64,000 nucleotides of DNA, from positions 12,468,892-12,532,891 of the forward strand of contig CM071574.1 of assembly GCA_036426205.1 (NCBI GenBank). Reading direction: 5' to 3'. Below the pieces are notes generated by a model. That model saw only the letters and a list, made by a program, of their open reading frames with translations, was not told the DNA's origin and searched no databases. Position numbers and translations under genes: made by a program. This document shows positions 35,040 to 45,799 of the stretch, one piece after another; within the stretch, counting starts at the first letter, position 1; every line of letters starts with the position of its first letter. Origin of the DNA: Ascaphus truei. Lineage: Eukaryota; Chordata; Amphibia; Anura; Ascaphidae.

Positions 35040-36335
35040 ATATTTAATCAATAAAGTGCACCACCCTCTTCTTTACATTCTCCATACTCTTGGTATCCGG
35101 AACAGAGCTCTATCCTGGATTTCCTCTTACCTCTCCCATCGTACTTTCAGTGTCTCGTTTGCTAACACTTCCTCTTCTGCTATTGATCTCTCTGTGGGTG
35201 TACCTCATGGGTCTGTCCTGAGATCTCTTCTCTTTTCTCTTTACACACTCTCTCTAGGTGACTTTATCACATATCTTGGTTTCAACTATCACCTCCATGC
35301 TGATGACACACACATTTACTTTTCAACTCATGATCTTACACCTGCTGTACAGACCAAAGTCTCTAAATGTCTCTCCGCTATATCATCCGGAATGGCCCAC
35401 CACCAACTCAAACTTAACAAATTCAAAAACTGAGCTCATACTTCCTTCCAAGCCTGGCACTACTGTCCCCTTCTACATTATTGATGGCAGTACTATCATA
35501 CACGCAGTATCACAAGCACGCTGCCTAGGTGTCAAATTTTGACTTCTCCCTCACATTTTCCTCTTACATTCAAAATGTAGCTAAAACCTGTAATTTTTTC
35601 CTTCATGCATTGCAAAAAAGCCCTTTCCTCTGTCACTCTACTGATAAAATTCTAATGCAGGCCCTCATTCTCTCGTCCCGACTATTGTAACCTTCTGCTC
35701 TCCGTCCTTTCTATCTCTCACCTGTCTCCCTTCAATCTATCCTTAACACTCCTCCTAAAATCACTTTACTGTCTCCTAAATCTGTCTCAGCATCTCTCCT
35801 GCTGAAATCACTCTCCTAGTTTCCTATCAAATCCCGTCTCACTCAAAATACTCCTCCTCACTTTAAAGACTTTACACTCTTCTGCCCCTCCCTTACATCT
35901 TAGCCCTAATTTCTCACTATACACCACTCCGACTCTTGCATCCTGCTTAAAGGATGTCTTCTCTCTACCCCTTTTGTATCTAAAGCCCTCTCCCACTTTA
36001 AACCTTTCTCACTGACTGCCACCTCTGGAATGCCTTTCCCCTCAATTTCCAACTAGCACCCTCTCTATCCACCTTTAAGACCTATCTAAAAACACACCTC
36101 CTTAACAAAGCATATGGGTAGCTCCGTGGCTGTTACTATACATCTCAACTACTGTCTCTGTAAGTTCTCCCTAATTACCACTTAGATTGAAAGCTCATCG
36201 GGGCAGAGGCTCCTTTTCCTATTGTTACTTTTATCTCAAGCACTTATTCCCATTATGTGTTATATTATTATGTCACATGTATTACTGCAGTGAAGCGCTA
36301 TTTAAAGATATACATACATGTAATTCTTGTAAAAA
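35040..36335 (+). pseudogene. L2-type LINE, 5'-truncated
   Basis: The reverse transcriptase starts inside the palm domain. It shows ALSWISSYLSHRTFSVSF, then GVPHGSVLRSLLFSLYT (usual [13 protein letters not shown]) and HADDTHIYFST, where the catalytic Tyr of YADD is His. The frame is open for 134 codons and then shifts at about 35430 and again downstream. The thumb region is visible in pieces to about 36110. The 3' end has GATTGAAAGCTCATCGGGGC and GTGAAGCGCTATTTAAAGAT. It is dead but serves as the reference for the broken L2 at 39633-44290. Confidence 0.88.
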
Positions 36336-36721
36336 TTGCCCAGCCTACCTGTTAATTATTGTCTATACTTAAGATTTGCAAAACCCACTTACTTGATATG
36401 TGACTGAATTTTGTGATCTTTTTCAGTAAAAAATAAATAAAATGAGAGAAGTTGTGTAACAAACTTGTACAAAAAAAACCAACACTTTTATAGAGTGTGC
36501 TGGGGTTAAGAGAAAGAAATACAATGTATAAAAATATTTTCATCCGAACCTTATATTATGACCAACATTATGAAGTCCACATAGAGGAAAAGGATATGAA
36601 GAGTCTTTATAAGGTTAAGGTTCTTCACACTGCAGCTCAATCCTTTTATACAGAGTAGGATCTCCGGGAAGCAATATGGAAATGGTTTGATTGGATTGGT
36701 TACTTACAATACACCCTAGAA
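36336..36721. other. Unique intron
   Basis: Nothing recognised. Confidence 0.45.
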
Positions 36722-36924
36722 CAGGGGTTCTCAACTCCAGTCCTTAAGACACCCCAACAGCTCGGGTGTTCAGGATATCCCTGCTTCTGCACAGGTGTTC
36801 AGGATATCCCTGCTTCTGCACAGGTGTCTTTGACTGAGCCACTGATTGAGCCAGCTGTGCTGAAGCTGGGATATCCTGAAAACCAGACCTGTTGGGGGGG
36901 CTTGAGAACTGGAGTTGAGAACTG
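36722..36924. mobile_element. hAT-type foldback MITE with internal duplication
   Basis: Ends CAGGGGTTCTCAACTCCAG and GGAGTTGAGAACTG, a diverged subfamily. A block of about 31 bases (GTGTTCAGGATATCCCTGCT and onward, 36767-36828) is tandemly duplicated in the left arm. The flanking 8 bases match only partly. Confidence 0.8.
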
Positions 36925-37245
36925 TCCTAGAGCATTGTTGGTTCTGACATTCTAGTGAGGGATTTAATGGGATTTATTGGACATAAATTGAATATTTACG
37001 TGGGACTCTTCACTGCATTTTCTAATTCCAAAAAACTGGTGCTGTTTCGCACATACAGTATATATCTTTTTGCACGGCTCTTCAGCCAAAGAGATGGTGA
37101 ACATGGTAATTAAAATAAAATAAAAACTAGTACATGTATTTAAACAAACAGTGAGTGCAGTAGGAATTAAATAGAATAAGGCAACAAAATTTACAAAATA
37201 TTTGTCTTTATTTTTAATTTACAAATCTGTCTTCTTCCTGTATAG

Positions 37246-37344
37246 ATCAAGTCTTTGGCTGTCCACTGGAGACACTCTGCAAACGGGAACATGCAACAGT
37301 CCCACACTTTGTAAAACATTGTATAGAAGCTGTTGAAAAAAGAG
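37246..37344 (+). CDS. ARHGAP15: ARHGAP15 internal exon (start of RhoGAP domain)
   Basis: A 99-base exon after TCTTCCTGTATAG and before GTAGGT, in phase 1 at both ends, so it is symmetric. With the G left from the previous exon it reads DQVFGCPLETLCKRE, HATVPHFVKHCIEAVEKR, and a first base for Gly. RhoGAP domains of this group start with VFG, LCERE/LCQREN, TVP and a following helix ending VEKRG. From memory human ARHGAP15 reads CIEAVEKRGLDVDGIYRVSG here. The catalytic arginine finger (in the YRVSG motif) is encoded by the next exon, which I did not find before 64000. The residues seen belong to the first helices of the GTPase-activating fold. Confidence 0.95.
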
Positions 37345-37778
37345 GTAGGTTCCATATTAGGAGAGACCGTCCATTGTATTTGTTCAATTGCATTTATGTC
37401 CAAAAGGTAGGAAAATAACTTGAAAACATGAACGTTTACGTGAAAAAGCGAACCTATTGGGCCTCTTTTAAATACAGTACTGCAAGTAATTATTGTGCTT
37501 TAGAGGAAGTGAAGTACTGGCAGCACATGATTAATAACTAACCATAATTGTTGTTACTAAAGATAATCACATACAGTATTACCATGGAAGAGAAATTAGG
37601 GTAAGGGTTAAATGTATTTAGTGTACTACAGACATTTGTTAAAGAGGACAAGATGCTGTATAAGGTAAAAAGAAACATAAATAAAGGAAAACGTACACAT
37701 ACAAATGATTTTACCAGTTTATAGTAATATCAACCTTGATTCAATATACAGTGTATATACATCTTCTTTATTTTTTCT

Positions 37779-37900
37779 CACTACTTAGATTGTAAGCTCT
37801 TCGGCGTGGGGACTCCTTTTCCTAATGTCTACTTATTCCCATTATGACACGCGTATTACTGCTGTAAAGCGCTATGTACATGGGTGGCTCTATATACAAA
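37779..37900 (+). mobile_element. L2 3' end fragment
   Basis: CTTAGATTGTAAGCTCTTCG, CTCCTTTTCCTAATGTCTAC and GTAAAGCGCTATGTACATGG match the 3' UTR of the L2 at 36180-36330. No coding part. Confidence 0.75.
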
Positions 37901-37958
37901 CAAATTCCTCAAAATGCACAGTAGGTCTCCTCTAGGACAGAGGTAGAAGGTAGATCAC

Positions 37959-38193
37959 TACTCACAAGTTCACAATGCAATACTTCATTTATTGTAACAG
38001 CAAAAAACAGAGGAGAAACAATGTTTCAGTTCCCATATGTACCTTTACTTTCCATATGGTCCATATTTTCAGGTATACGGACCAATATGGACCATATGGA
38101 AAGTAAAGGTACATATGGGAAATGAAACGTTGTTTCTCCTCTGTTCTTGGCTATTACAATAAATGAAGTATTGCATTGTGAACTTGTGAGTAG
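37959..38193. repeat. Foldback repeat, about 110-bp arms, 16-base loop
   Basis: The left arm 37959-38067 and right arm 38084-38193 are nearly identical in reverse. Each carries an ACAATAAATGAAGTATTGCA tail and a GAAACGTTGTTTCTCC or mutated block. The short loop makes it a strong hairpin. Confidence 0.88.
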
Positions 38194-38199
38194 AGAATT

Positions 38200-38298
38200 C
38201 AGGGGGGGCAACTCCAATCCTCAAGGGCCACCAACAGGTCAGGTTTTCAGGATATTCCTGCTTCAGCACAGGTAGCTCAATCAATTGCCCACACCTGT
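38200..38298. mobile_element. hAT-type foldback MITE, internally deleted
   Basis: The left arm GGCAACTCCAATCCTCAAG through CTTCAGCACAGGTAGCTCAA is followed directly by a short right end AATTGCCCACACCTG. The rest of the right arm is deleted. Confidence 0.65.
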
Positions 38299-38869
38299 TC
38301 TAATTCCACACACCTGTATTTTTCCATCTCTAACTACATATCTGCAGTACACATTGCATGCCATAAAGGCCAGTGAAGTATTGCCATTCAGTGTCTTACT
38401 AACTGCTATGGCCTACACTGGGTTAACCCTACCCCCGGTGTGGACTAGCCTGCCTCCCTGGGGCACCTAATCAAATCACTTATCTTTACTACCCCATTCT
38501 TCAACACACCTAATCCCCCTCTACATTTAGCAGTGGCTGCTAGCCTTTTAGCTAATATGATTAATAGGTTGGTAGGCAATTGCAATGCATAGAAAAAACA
38601 TAAGTACAACCCCCCCATACATGTACTGTATACAGTATATTCAATAGGGTTTTCCATACGATAGCACCTAATCAGCGCTCTGTTGCTTTTATAGAACAAT
38701 AGTATTTACTAGATCCACACACCACTTTCCGAAGTACGGAATCACAAACATTTTAGAATGCTGGAATGGCCACATGACTATGTATCCTCTTCGTGATCTT
38801 CAAATAGTGAACAGGTTTCTGTCCTAATTTTTACGAATTAAAATTAAATACAAAATAATAAATAAAGTG
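38299..38869. other. Unique intron
   Basis: Nothing recognised. Confidence 0.5.
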
Positions 38870-39632
38870 GCGTAACCACCATGCCGCTGACGTCCACAAT
38901 GCAGGGAGCTCAAGAGTGTGTGTGTGGGGGGGGGGGGGGGGGCTGGGGAAGGTAACTTCCCCATCTGGCTGCCGGCCTTGCAGCAAGCAGAGCTCCCCCC
39001 CCTCTTTGCTGGTGTGCTTTGCTGGGGCCGACTGTAGCAGCCCTCAGGGGGATTGATTGTGAGGGGATTGAGTGATGAAGGGGAGAGAGGGAGTAGAGAG
39101 AGAGGAGGAGGGAATTGAGTGAGAGGGAGGTGTGAGGGGTTACATGAGGCAGGGGGGAGTGAGATTGGTGAGTGAAAGGGAGGGAGGAAGATTGAGTACG
39201 TAAGCGATAGGGGAGAGAGAGAGAGAGCGATTTGATGATGAGAAGCGAACGCGGAGAGAGAGTAGAGCGAGAGTTGGGAGACCGGGAGACGAGAGAGACG
39301 CTGCGATTGATGAGAGGAAGGAGAGGAGAGAGTGTAGAGAGAGAGACGAGGAGACCCGAATGAGAGAGAAAGAAATTTGCGATCGACGAACACCGGTAGC
39401 CCGACGACTTTGACTCGACTAGATGAGAGACGATTGACCGAGACTGAGAGAAGATGAGAATCGAGAGATGATTGAAGAGAATATGCAGAGAGATGGAGAG
39501 GTGAGACCGATTAGGAGAGTGATGGAGAGACGATTGGAGATGAGGAGAGAGAGAGGAGGAGAGGGGGGGAGAGAGGAGAGAGCAGAGGGAGCGCGAGAGA
39601 CGAGAGTAGAGAGAGAGAGAGAGAGAGAGAGA
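38870..39632. repeat. Polypurine block with G run
   Basis: After a 17-base G run (38926-38942) and a short mixed zone, about 580 bases (39050-39632) are almost only A and G on the + strand. The stretch ends in a GA microsatellite (about 39611-39631). The reverse-strand frames of 189 and 242 codons are Ser/Leu/Pro artefacts of this skew. It sits directly at the end of the antisense L2. Confidence 0.8.
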
Positions 39633-39747
39633 TGGCATTCAAGAGGTGTGAGGCAGTCAGTGAGAAAGGTTTAATGTGGGAGAATGCTTTAGATACCAAA
39701 GGGGTACAGAGAAGACATCCTTGATCAGAACGCAAGAGTCGCGATAG

Positions 39748-40409
39748 TGTAGCCCTTGTACCCCCCCTCCCCCCAAGTGATATTGGTGTCTGCTTCTTCT
39801 GCTATTCCGGTGGTGCGCACCTGTGTGGCAACAAGATGGCTGAGTGCTCTACTGTGTTGTGGGGAGAACAGGACAGGATTTACAGGGTACCTTATTCATG
39901 GTTGCAGCGCCTCCAGTCAACATGGGTCCTTGGGATGGAAGGAGAGTCCATACTGACACCTTTCTTGGTCCTTAGACAGTGAATCACACTGATGATGGTA
40001 CAATGGTGTTTATTATAGGTTCTGATCTTACAGCATTGCATATATTTCCTATTAGGAACGTGATGGTAATGGTGCTCCTCCTGAGGCCTCCTAGTGAGAC
40101 CCAGGGGAAGAAAGAGACACCTCCACTTGTGTGAGAGTGCCTGTATTTATACCCTTTGGGTGTGACTGTAACTCTGTCTCATAACAAGACAGATCTGGAT
40201 ACTGATAGGCCATCACATCCAGTATCCACCCCTCAGGCTGATACTCTCTGGCTGTTGCTATGCCCGCCCTTCAATACATCAAATGTGTCTAAGGCTGCAA
40301 AAGCACACAAGGCCTTTCTGAAGGAATTAATCCATCCACTGCCTCCTCCAAACAGGACTTACACTGGTAGGGCCCAGGAAAATAAGTAGTGGCCGGAGGC
40401 TAGACTACA
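39748..40409. mobile_element. Solo LTR 1 with 4-bp target duplication
   Basis: 662 bp from TGTAGCCCTTGTACC to GGCTAGACTACA, so the ends are TGTAG and CTACA. ATAG flanks both sides (39744-39747 and 40410-40413). The L2 coding on either side becomes continuous when the LTR and one ATAG are removed, which fixes the borders. CTGTATTTATACCC near 40140 could be its TATA region. No internal retroviral sequence remains. Orientation is not certain. Confidence 0.82.
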
Positions 40410-40851
40410 ATAGCGAGAAATTATGGCTGAGATGTAAGGAGGAGCAGAAGAGTGTAAAGCTTTAAAAGTGAGGAGGAGAATTGAGTGTGTGATACAAGAT
40501 TTTATAGGAAGCCAGGAGAGGGATTTCAGCAGTGGAGACGCTGAGATAAATTTAGGAAAGATTAAGTGATCCTGGCAGCAGCGTTTAGATAGATTGTAGG
40601 GGAGACAAGTGAGGGGCAGGAAGGCCGGTCAGCAGGAGGTTACAGTAATCGAGACGAGCGAGAATGAGGGTCTATCAGAGTTTTAGCAGTCGAGCAACTG
40701 AGGAAAGGGCGTATCTTTGTAATATTGGGAAAGAAAAAATGACGTTTTAGCTACCTTACAGGTTTTAGCCCCCTTTTGAAAGGAGAATGTGAGAGAGGAG
40801 CTGAGTGTGACCCCTAGGCAGCGTGCTTGTGCTAATGGGTGAATGATAGTA

Positions 40852-41467
40852 CAGCTTAACCCTGTTATTGCGTGATCTGCTACAACGCGGATCTGCATAT
40901 AACGCGGGCTAAGCGTGGCTCCCGATTTATAACAATTTACATTTTTTTTAAATTCCCCCCCCCCCCAAAGCTTTATTACTAACACTAGCGCTAACGCTGG
41001 TGATGTCGCACTGATTATGTTATAGATACTTTGTTGCAATGATACTTATTTAAAGAATCCAAATTATACGTTTACATGTGAGTAACCCACGGCCCTACAT
41101 GGGGGTACAGAGAACACCTGCAGGTCTTAAAACCAATATCTGCAAAAATACTTGGACAGGGCTCGGGAAGTTGCAACCTGCGCTGGTATATCTATTAGTG
41201 AAGCATCAATGCCACTTTGTAATATACTGAGCATACAATAAGGAGAACACTTCCAGCAGAATAACATTCTCCCCGGTTTTTATAATGTTACTATACAACG
41301 GAAGGCATTAGGGGTGAACATCCGTGAACACATTTCCTGCAGAAATTATATAATACAATTACATTTGCTACCTTTCTAAAAAAACACACACCACCAGAGT
41401 ACTACTGGTGAGTATAATAAAATGCACATTTTCTTTGAAAGCTGAATAGAAAAAGAAAACTTTATTC

Positions 41468-41501
<34 letters not shown>

Positions 41502-41961
41502 GACATTGTTCTCTGTAGCAAGCGGAGCACTGAAACCCTTATTGATAACAGCACAGATGAAAATAAACCCATGGGAATGAGCATATGACACACATACCTC
41601 TACCTACCTCCCTCTCTCTCTCTCTGTCGGGTTCATCCCCCGGGGAAGGAGCACTTTCCTCCACTTCAATGCCATGCCAGCAGCAAGCCCCTGGAGGTAA
41701 GATGGCCACCTCACTGCGGGGACTCGTGGGGACTCGCATGGCCGCCATGGGCCTGGTTATGTGACTCAAGGGCACTTCTTCGGGAGGGTGCTGGGAGAGG
41801 GGGAAACACCTGTAGGGACTCCGGATTTGGGTCTAAGTTGGGTCACACAGTCGGCCCCCCCCTGCTTCACTCGCGGCCTCCATTTTTTTAATCGTGATTC
41901 TGGTTATACCGCGGTGCCATCGGGTGGATTCCGAGCACCGCGTTATAACTGCGTTCAGCTG
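40852..41961. mobile_element. Tigger/pogo-like element, non-autonomous
   Basis: 1110 bp with ends CAGCTTAACCCTGTTATTGCG and, reversed, CAGCTGAACGCAGTTATAACG, flanked by TA on both sides (in a GTAC context). CAG ends, TATTGCG-like subterminal words and the TA duplication are typical of the Tc1/mariner superfamily, pogo/Tigger branch. The interior has C and T runs (T run about 41470-41498), a CT microsatellite and GC-rich sequence. No transposase frame is left. Confidence 0.75.
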
Positions 41962-43511
41962 TACTTCAAACAGTAATATGGAAGGAGGTAGTAGGACAAG
42001 GTTTGAGAGAAAATATGAGAAGCTCTGTTTATGACATCTTAAGTTTGGGTCGGCGGAGGGCCATCCACGAGGATATTGCGGAGAGACATTCAGAAACTTT
42101 GTTTTGTACAGCAGGTGCAAGTCAGGGGTTGAAAAGTATATTTGTGTCATCAGCATAGAGGTGATATTTGAACCCAAGAGATGTGATTAGGTCACCTAGA
42201 GAGAGTGTATAAAGAGAAGAGGTCCCAGGACAGAGCCCTTGTTACTCCCACAAAGAGATTGATAAAGGAGTAGGAAGTGTTAGCAAAAGAGACACTGAAA
42301 GTATGATGGGAGAGGTAAGAATACATAGAGTATGGAGAATGTGAAGGAGAAAAGGGTGGTCCACATTATCAATTGTTGCAGAGAGGTCGGTTAATATGAC
42401 CAGAGTGTAATGACCTCTGTCTTTGGCAGCATGGAGGTCATTAGTTATTTTAGTGAGTGCTGCTTCAGTGGAGTGAGCTGTGTGGAAGCCAGATTGTAGA
42501 GGGTCTAGGAGAGAATTCAGTAGGTGTTGAGAAAATGGAGCATGCGAGAGAAAACAAGGAGAATATAGGCAAAAGGCAGGAGGGAGACAGGAAGCTAGTT
42601 AGAAAGACCGGTACGTCAAGCTGGCAGTTTTTGAGTAATGGCATAACTGTTGCATGTTTGAAGGAGGAGGGAAAGGTACCAGAGTAGAGGGAGGAGTGAA
42701 AAATGTGTGTTGTCGTAGGGATTATAGTAGGAACAAGTGTTTTTAGTAGATGGGAGGGAATGAGGTCAAGAGGACAGGTGGTAGAGGGAGAAGAGATCAT
42801 CAGCAACAACACATCCTCCTCTGTGGAAAAAGAGTCAAGGAAGGCAGGAAGGAGTGTTAGGAAGAGGTGTAGGATTGGAGGAAGATACAGAGGGGATGTC
42901 CTGATGTATGGATTCCACCTTTCCTTGAAAGAGTCGGCAAAGTCCTGAGGTGAGATGGAGGAAGATGAGGAGGCCTCAGAGGGTGGTCTGAGTAGGGAGT
43001 TAAAGACAGGGAAGAGTCAGCGTGGGTTAGACTTGTGCGTGTCGATTAGGGAAGAAAAGTAGATTTGTTTAGCTTGATAGATGACAGAGTTGAAACAGGA
43101 TAGCATAAATTTGTAGTGAAGGAAGTCTGCGAGATTGTGAGATTTCCTCCAGAGGCGTTCAGAGGAACGAGTGCAGGAATCCAGCATGCGCGTGTCGAAA
43201 TTTAGCCAGAGTCTGAGGTTAGAAGGGCGAGCATGGCAGAGAGAAAGCAGGGAATGTAAATCAAGAGATGAGTATAGGGCAAGTTGTTGTTCCTGACCAG
43301 GTTGTAAGGGTCTGGAGCAGAGCTGAGAGAGGAGAGGGAGGAGCTTGAAGTGGAATCAAAAGCTGGTAGGTTAATAGAGCACAGGTCTCTGCTGAAATGA
43401 GGTGTAGATGGAGGTTGGGAAGGGGAGAAGTGAGAGAGAAATTTAGAAGAGATGATGGTCAGAGAGAGGAAGGGGGGAAATAGATAAATCAGAGAGAGAA
43501 CAGTTTTTAGT

Positions 43512-44243
43512 TGTAGCAGGGTCCCTTCCCCGCTTACCTACTCTACAGCAGGTGAATGGTAAGAGGTTGCAGCAGGCATCGGTGGTTCCCGTAGCAGGGT
43601 GCCACCATCTTGTATTTGATCGCGCATGCGCAGTGATAAGTGCAGCAGCCATTACAAAAAGGTGCACCCGCGGGGACTACAACACCCAGCAGCCCTTGGG
43701 GCTGCTAGATCACATGCCAGCCAACAGCCAATAGGGCTGCAGCTTCCCCTGCAGGGGGATATTGATACATTTGACGTGTCTGAGACAACGCCAGTCGTTA
43801 TACCTCACCTTGATCAGTACACCAACCGTACACACATTAGTGGGGCAGCGCTGTCTCACACATTGGGTGGGTTGCTGCTTGTGGACACCAGGGTGGTTGG
43901 GTGCCCAAGGGCCCATCTGTACTTTGTGGACTGTTATCAGTTGTGGACAGAGAGTTGGAGGGTACCGCCATGCGTGGCCGAGTTGTTGGGACTGGTACTA
44001 TTGTTATTGTATACCTACGGTAAACTGTTATCTTATACCATGTGTGTATTTCTTATATTGTCCTGTGATGGGGTTATCCAACACAGTTAGGATCCTGCCC
44101 AGGTGGAGGCGCTGTCACCAGACGGATCAGGTACTCCCCAGGCTCCAAGCCTCGGAGGTTCAGGCTTCATGTGAGCCTCAGGTAATGCACCACACACACA
44201 GTTGCCACCATATCTCCCAAAGGGTGGGCAAAAGTGCGCTACA
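43512..44243. mobile_element. Solo LTR 2 with 4-bp target duplication
   Basis: 732 bp from TGTAGCAGGGTCCC to AAAGTGCGCTACA, flanked by TAGT on both sides (43508-43511 and 44244-44247). It has the same TGTAG...CTACA ends and duplication size as LTR 1, but the sequence differs, so it is another family. It contains CGCGCATGCGCAGTG and GGACTACAACACCCAGCAGC near its 5' part. Frames of 154 and 166 codons inside it have no retroelement resemblance. Confidence 0.8.
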
Positions 44244-44299
44244 TAGTGAAAACCAGATCTAGGTAGTGGCCACCTTTGTGGGTGCTCACTGCTTTTCAC

Positions 44300-44470
44300 T
44301 GTTGAAGGCCAAAAGAAGAGGTTGGTGTCAACGCCTTGTGAGCCTGGGTAAGTCCATTTATCTCCAAATCCCACAGGCGTCCAAATCTATGTTTCAGGGA
44401 TTCGTTGTGCCTGCAGAAGTTGGCGTGCAGCACTGCGAACACTTTCAGCACTGTAAAAATAAATGATCTA
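44300..44470 (+). mobile_element. tRNA-derived SINE fragment
   Basis: GCCTTGTGAGCCTGGGTAAG, TCCATTTATCTCC and an ATAATAATTA tail match the middle and end of the SINE at 51519-51770. It is diverged and lacks a clear head. Confidence 0.6.
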
Positions 44471-45221
44471 ATAATAATTAAAAAGTTACTTTTGTCTTAA
44501 TTTGCACTTTGTAATGTTATCGTTCCCTCGCACAATGCATGACATATACAGTAGTAATGCATTTCTTGCTTTTTCTGCCTTGTTCCCATTTATGAAAACT
44601 CATTAGGATTAACACTTTTCAACTTTATATGCAGTATGTAGGAGTTTGGAAGAGGATTAGCAATCAATCATGCAATGGACTCAATGTTTTTTGGTGTAAT
44701 AGACTTATCCAGTCTTGTGCTTGCTAATAACATAAAAATATTACACTTTACCCGTATTTTCTTTAAGGATTGGTCTCATATTTTTGCTAATTATTTCATT
44801 TTATTTAGCCATACTCTGTTGACTTGAAACAGTGCTACTGAGTTTCGAGAAATTATCAGAGCAGAAGTACTGTAAATCATATGACGTTTGATTTCAATAT
44901 TTATTGAAGCTTTTGATGAAATGTAATACTCTAGCTAGTATTAAGAGAATTTATGCAAAGGAGCCAGAAGTGACTCAGTAAGGTTATGGTTCAGAAGAAC
45001 TAAACTCTTTTTGCCAACGGTCAACCAACGGCCAGGACACTGTAATGTCATGGGAAAATCTCATGTTCCAAGTATGGGAAGAAACATTTATTGGGAACTT
45101 TTTGATACTGTATTTTGAAAACAGTGATAAATGTATTAATTTATAAAAAATGTTTTACCAGAAAGTAATTAATTGAGAGTTACGTTTTCACGTATGTCCT
45201 GGGCATAGAGTTATGTGAAAA
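44471..45221. other. Unique intron
   Basis: Nothing recognised. Confidence 0.5.
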
Positions 45222-45604
45222 AAGAAAAATGTGAAGCGCTACTACTAACATGACAAAGCTAAATTAGAGTGAATATCCCACAACAGAGAACCAAAATAGT
45301 GTTATACGTGATTGGTGGCTGCCAAACAGGTGATCTGACTACCCTACTCAGATAAAGAAACTATACAATAAACAAATACTGTAACGGCGCCTGGTAAATA
45401 CAATCTCATGCATAGATGAATACTAATAATGTCAAGGTGTAATGAATACAACCATGAAATGTCCTGGGTGAATAGTTCTGGCTACTCCGATACATACATC
45501 CATCAAGTTCAACCTATGCTAAATTTAGACGACAGATACTTTATCATATATCATATTTACAATGCAGTGGAAGGCAAACAAAAAACTCTAGTGATATCTC
45601 ATAA
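45222..45604. mobile_element. Dispersed repeat plus CR1/Rex-type LINE 3' end (reverse)
   Basis: 45222-45430 begins GTGAAAAAAGAAAAATGTGA and GAAGCGCTACTAC, like the edges at 5228 and 33058. About 45493-45590 (CATCAAGTTCAACCTATGCT and GGAAGGCAAACAAAAAACTC) is the 3' UTR of the LINE that is intact at 61651-63449, in the same orientation. Confidence 0.65.
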
Positions 45605-45777
45605 AACATAAGAATTGTCTGCAATCCTATTGGCTGTAATACCATGTGGTATCAGCCATGTGGTTTTAATGATGTGACGTAACTCCCTTGGAGATGACGA
45701 CACATACATTTAAAAAAAGCCTGTCACAAAATACAGCATCTAATAAGATTGGAGCTGTACCATCTGACCCTAAAATG

Positions 45778-45799
45778 TGACGTCAGAGGCCATATATAA
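45778..45799 (+). promoter_or_regulatory. CRE plus TATA core (copy B)
   Basis: TGACGTCA and TATATAAG are separated by seven bases, as in copy A. The more distal site seen in A is reduced here to TGACGTAA. Confidence 0.5.

Larger units (their letters stand above)
28591..37245 (+). other. ARHGAP15: ARHGAP15 intron, about 8.7 kb
   Basis: Bounded by AAAG|GTAGAG and a TTCTTCCTGTATAG acceptor. It contains a NotI-type MITE, two L2 relics, hAT-type MITEs and unassigned AT-rich sequence. Confidence 0.9.
39633..44290 (-). pseudogene. Antisense L2-type LINE broken by three insertions
   Basis: Read in reverse from the right, it shows the end of the endonuclease region with YNLDSCTR-like decayed coding (about 43450-42960). 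Next comes a CPLDLIPSHLLKTLVPTIIP block (RT N-terminal, about 42780), a YADD box intact at codon level (42147-42158) and a thumb region. It ends in coding that matches the L2 at 35.9 kb, up to 39633. Three elements are inserted: LTRs at 43512-44243 and 39748-40409, and a Tigger-like element at 40852-41961. Frameshifts are frequent. The 3' end is cut off at the GA-rich block. The segment right of 44243 is too short to assign firmly. Confidence 0.82.

Noticed and set aside
38824..39638. Reverse-strand frames of 189 and 242 codons
   Set aside because: They are Ser/Leu/Pro runs produced by the polypurine tract and a GA microsatellite; no domain and no codon structure.
43626..44262. Forward frames of 154 and 166 codons
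   Set aside because: They sit inside the solo LTR at 43512-44243 and have no gag, pol or host similarity that I can see.
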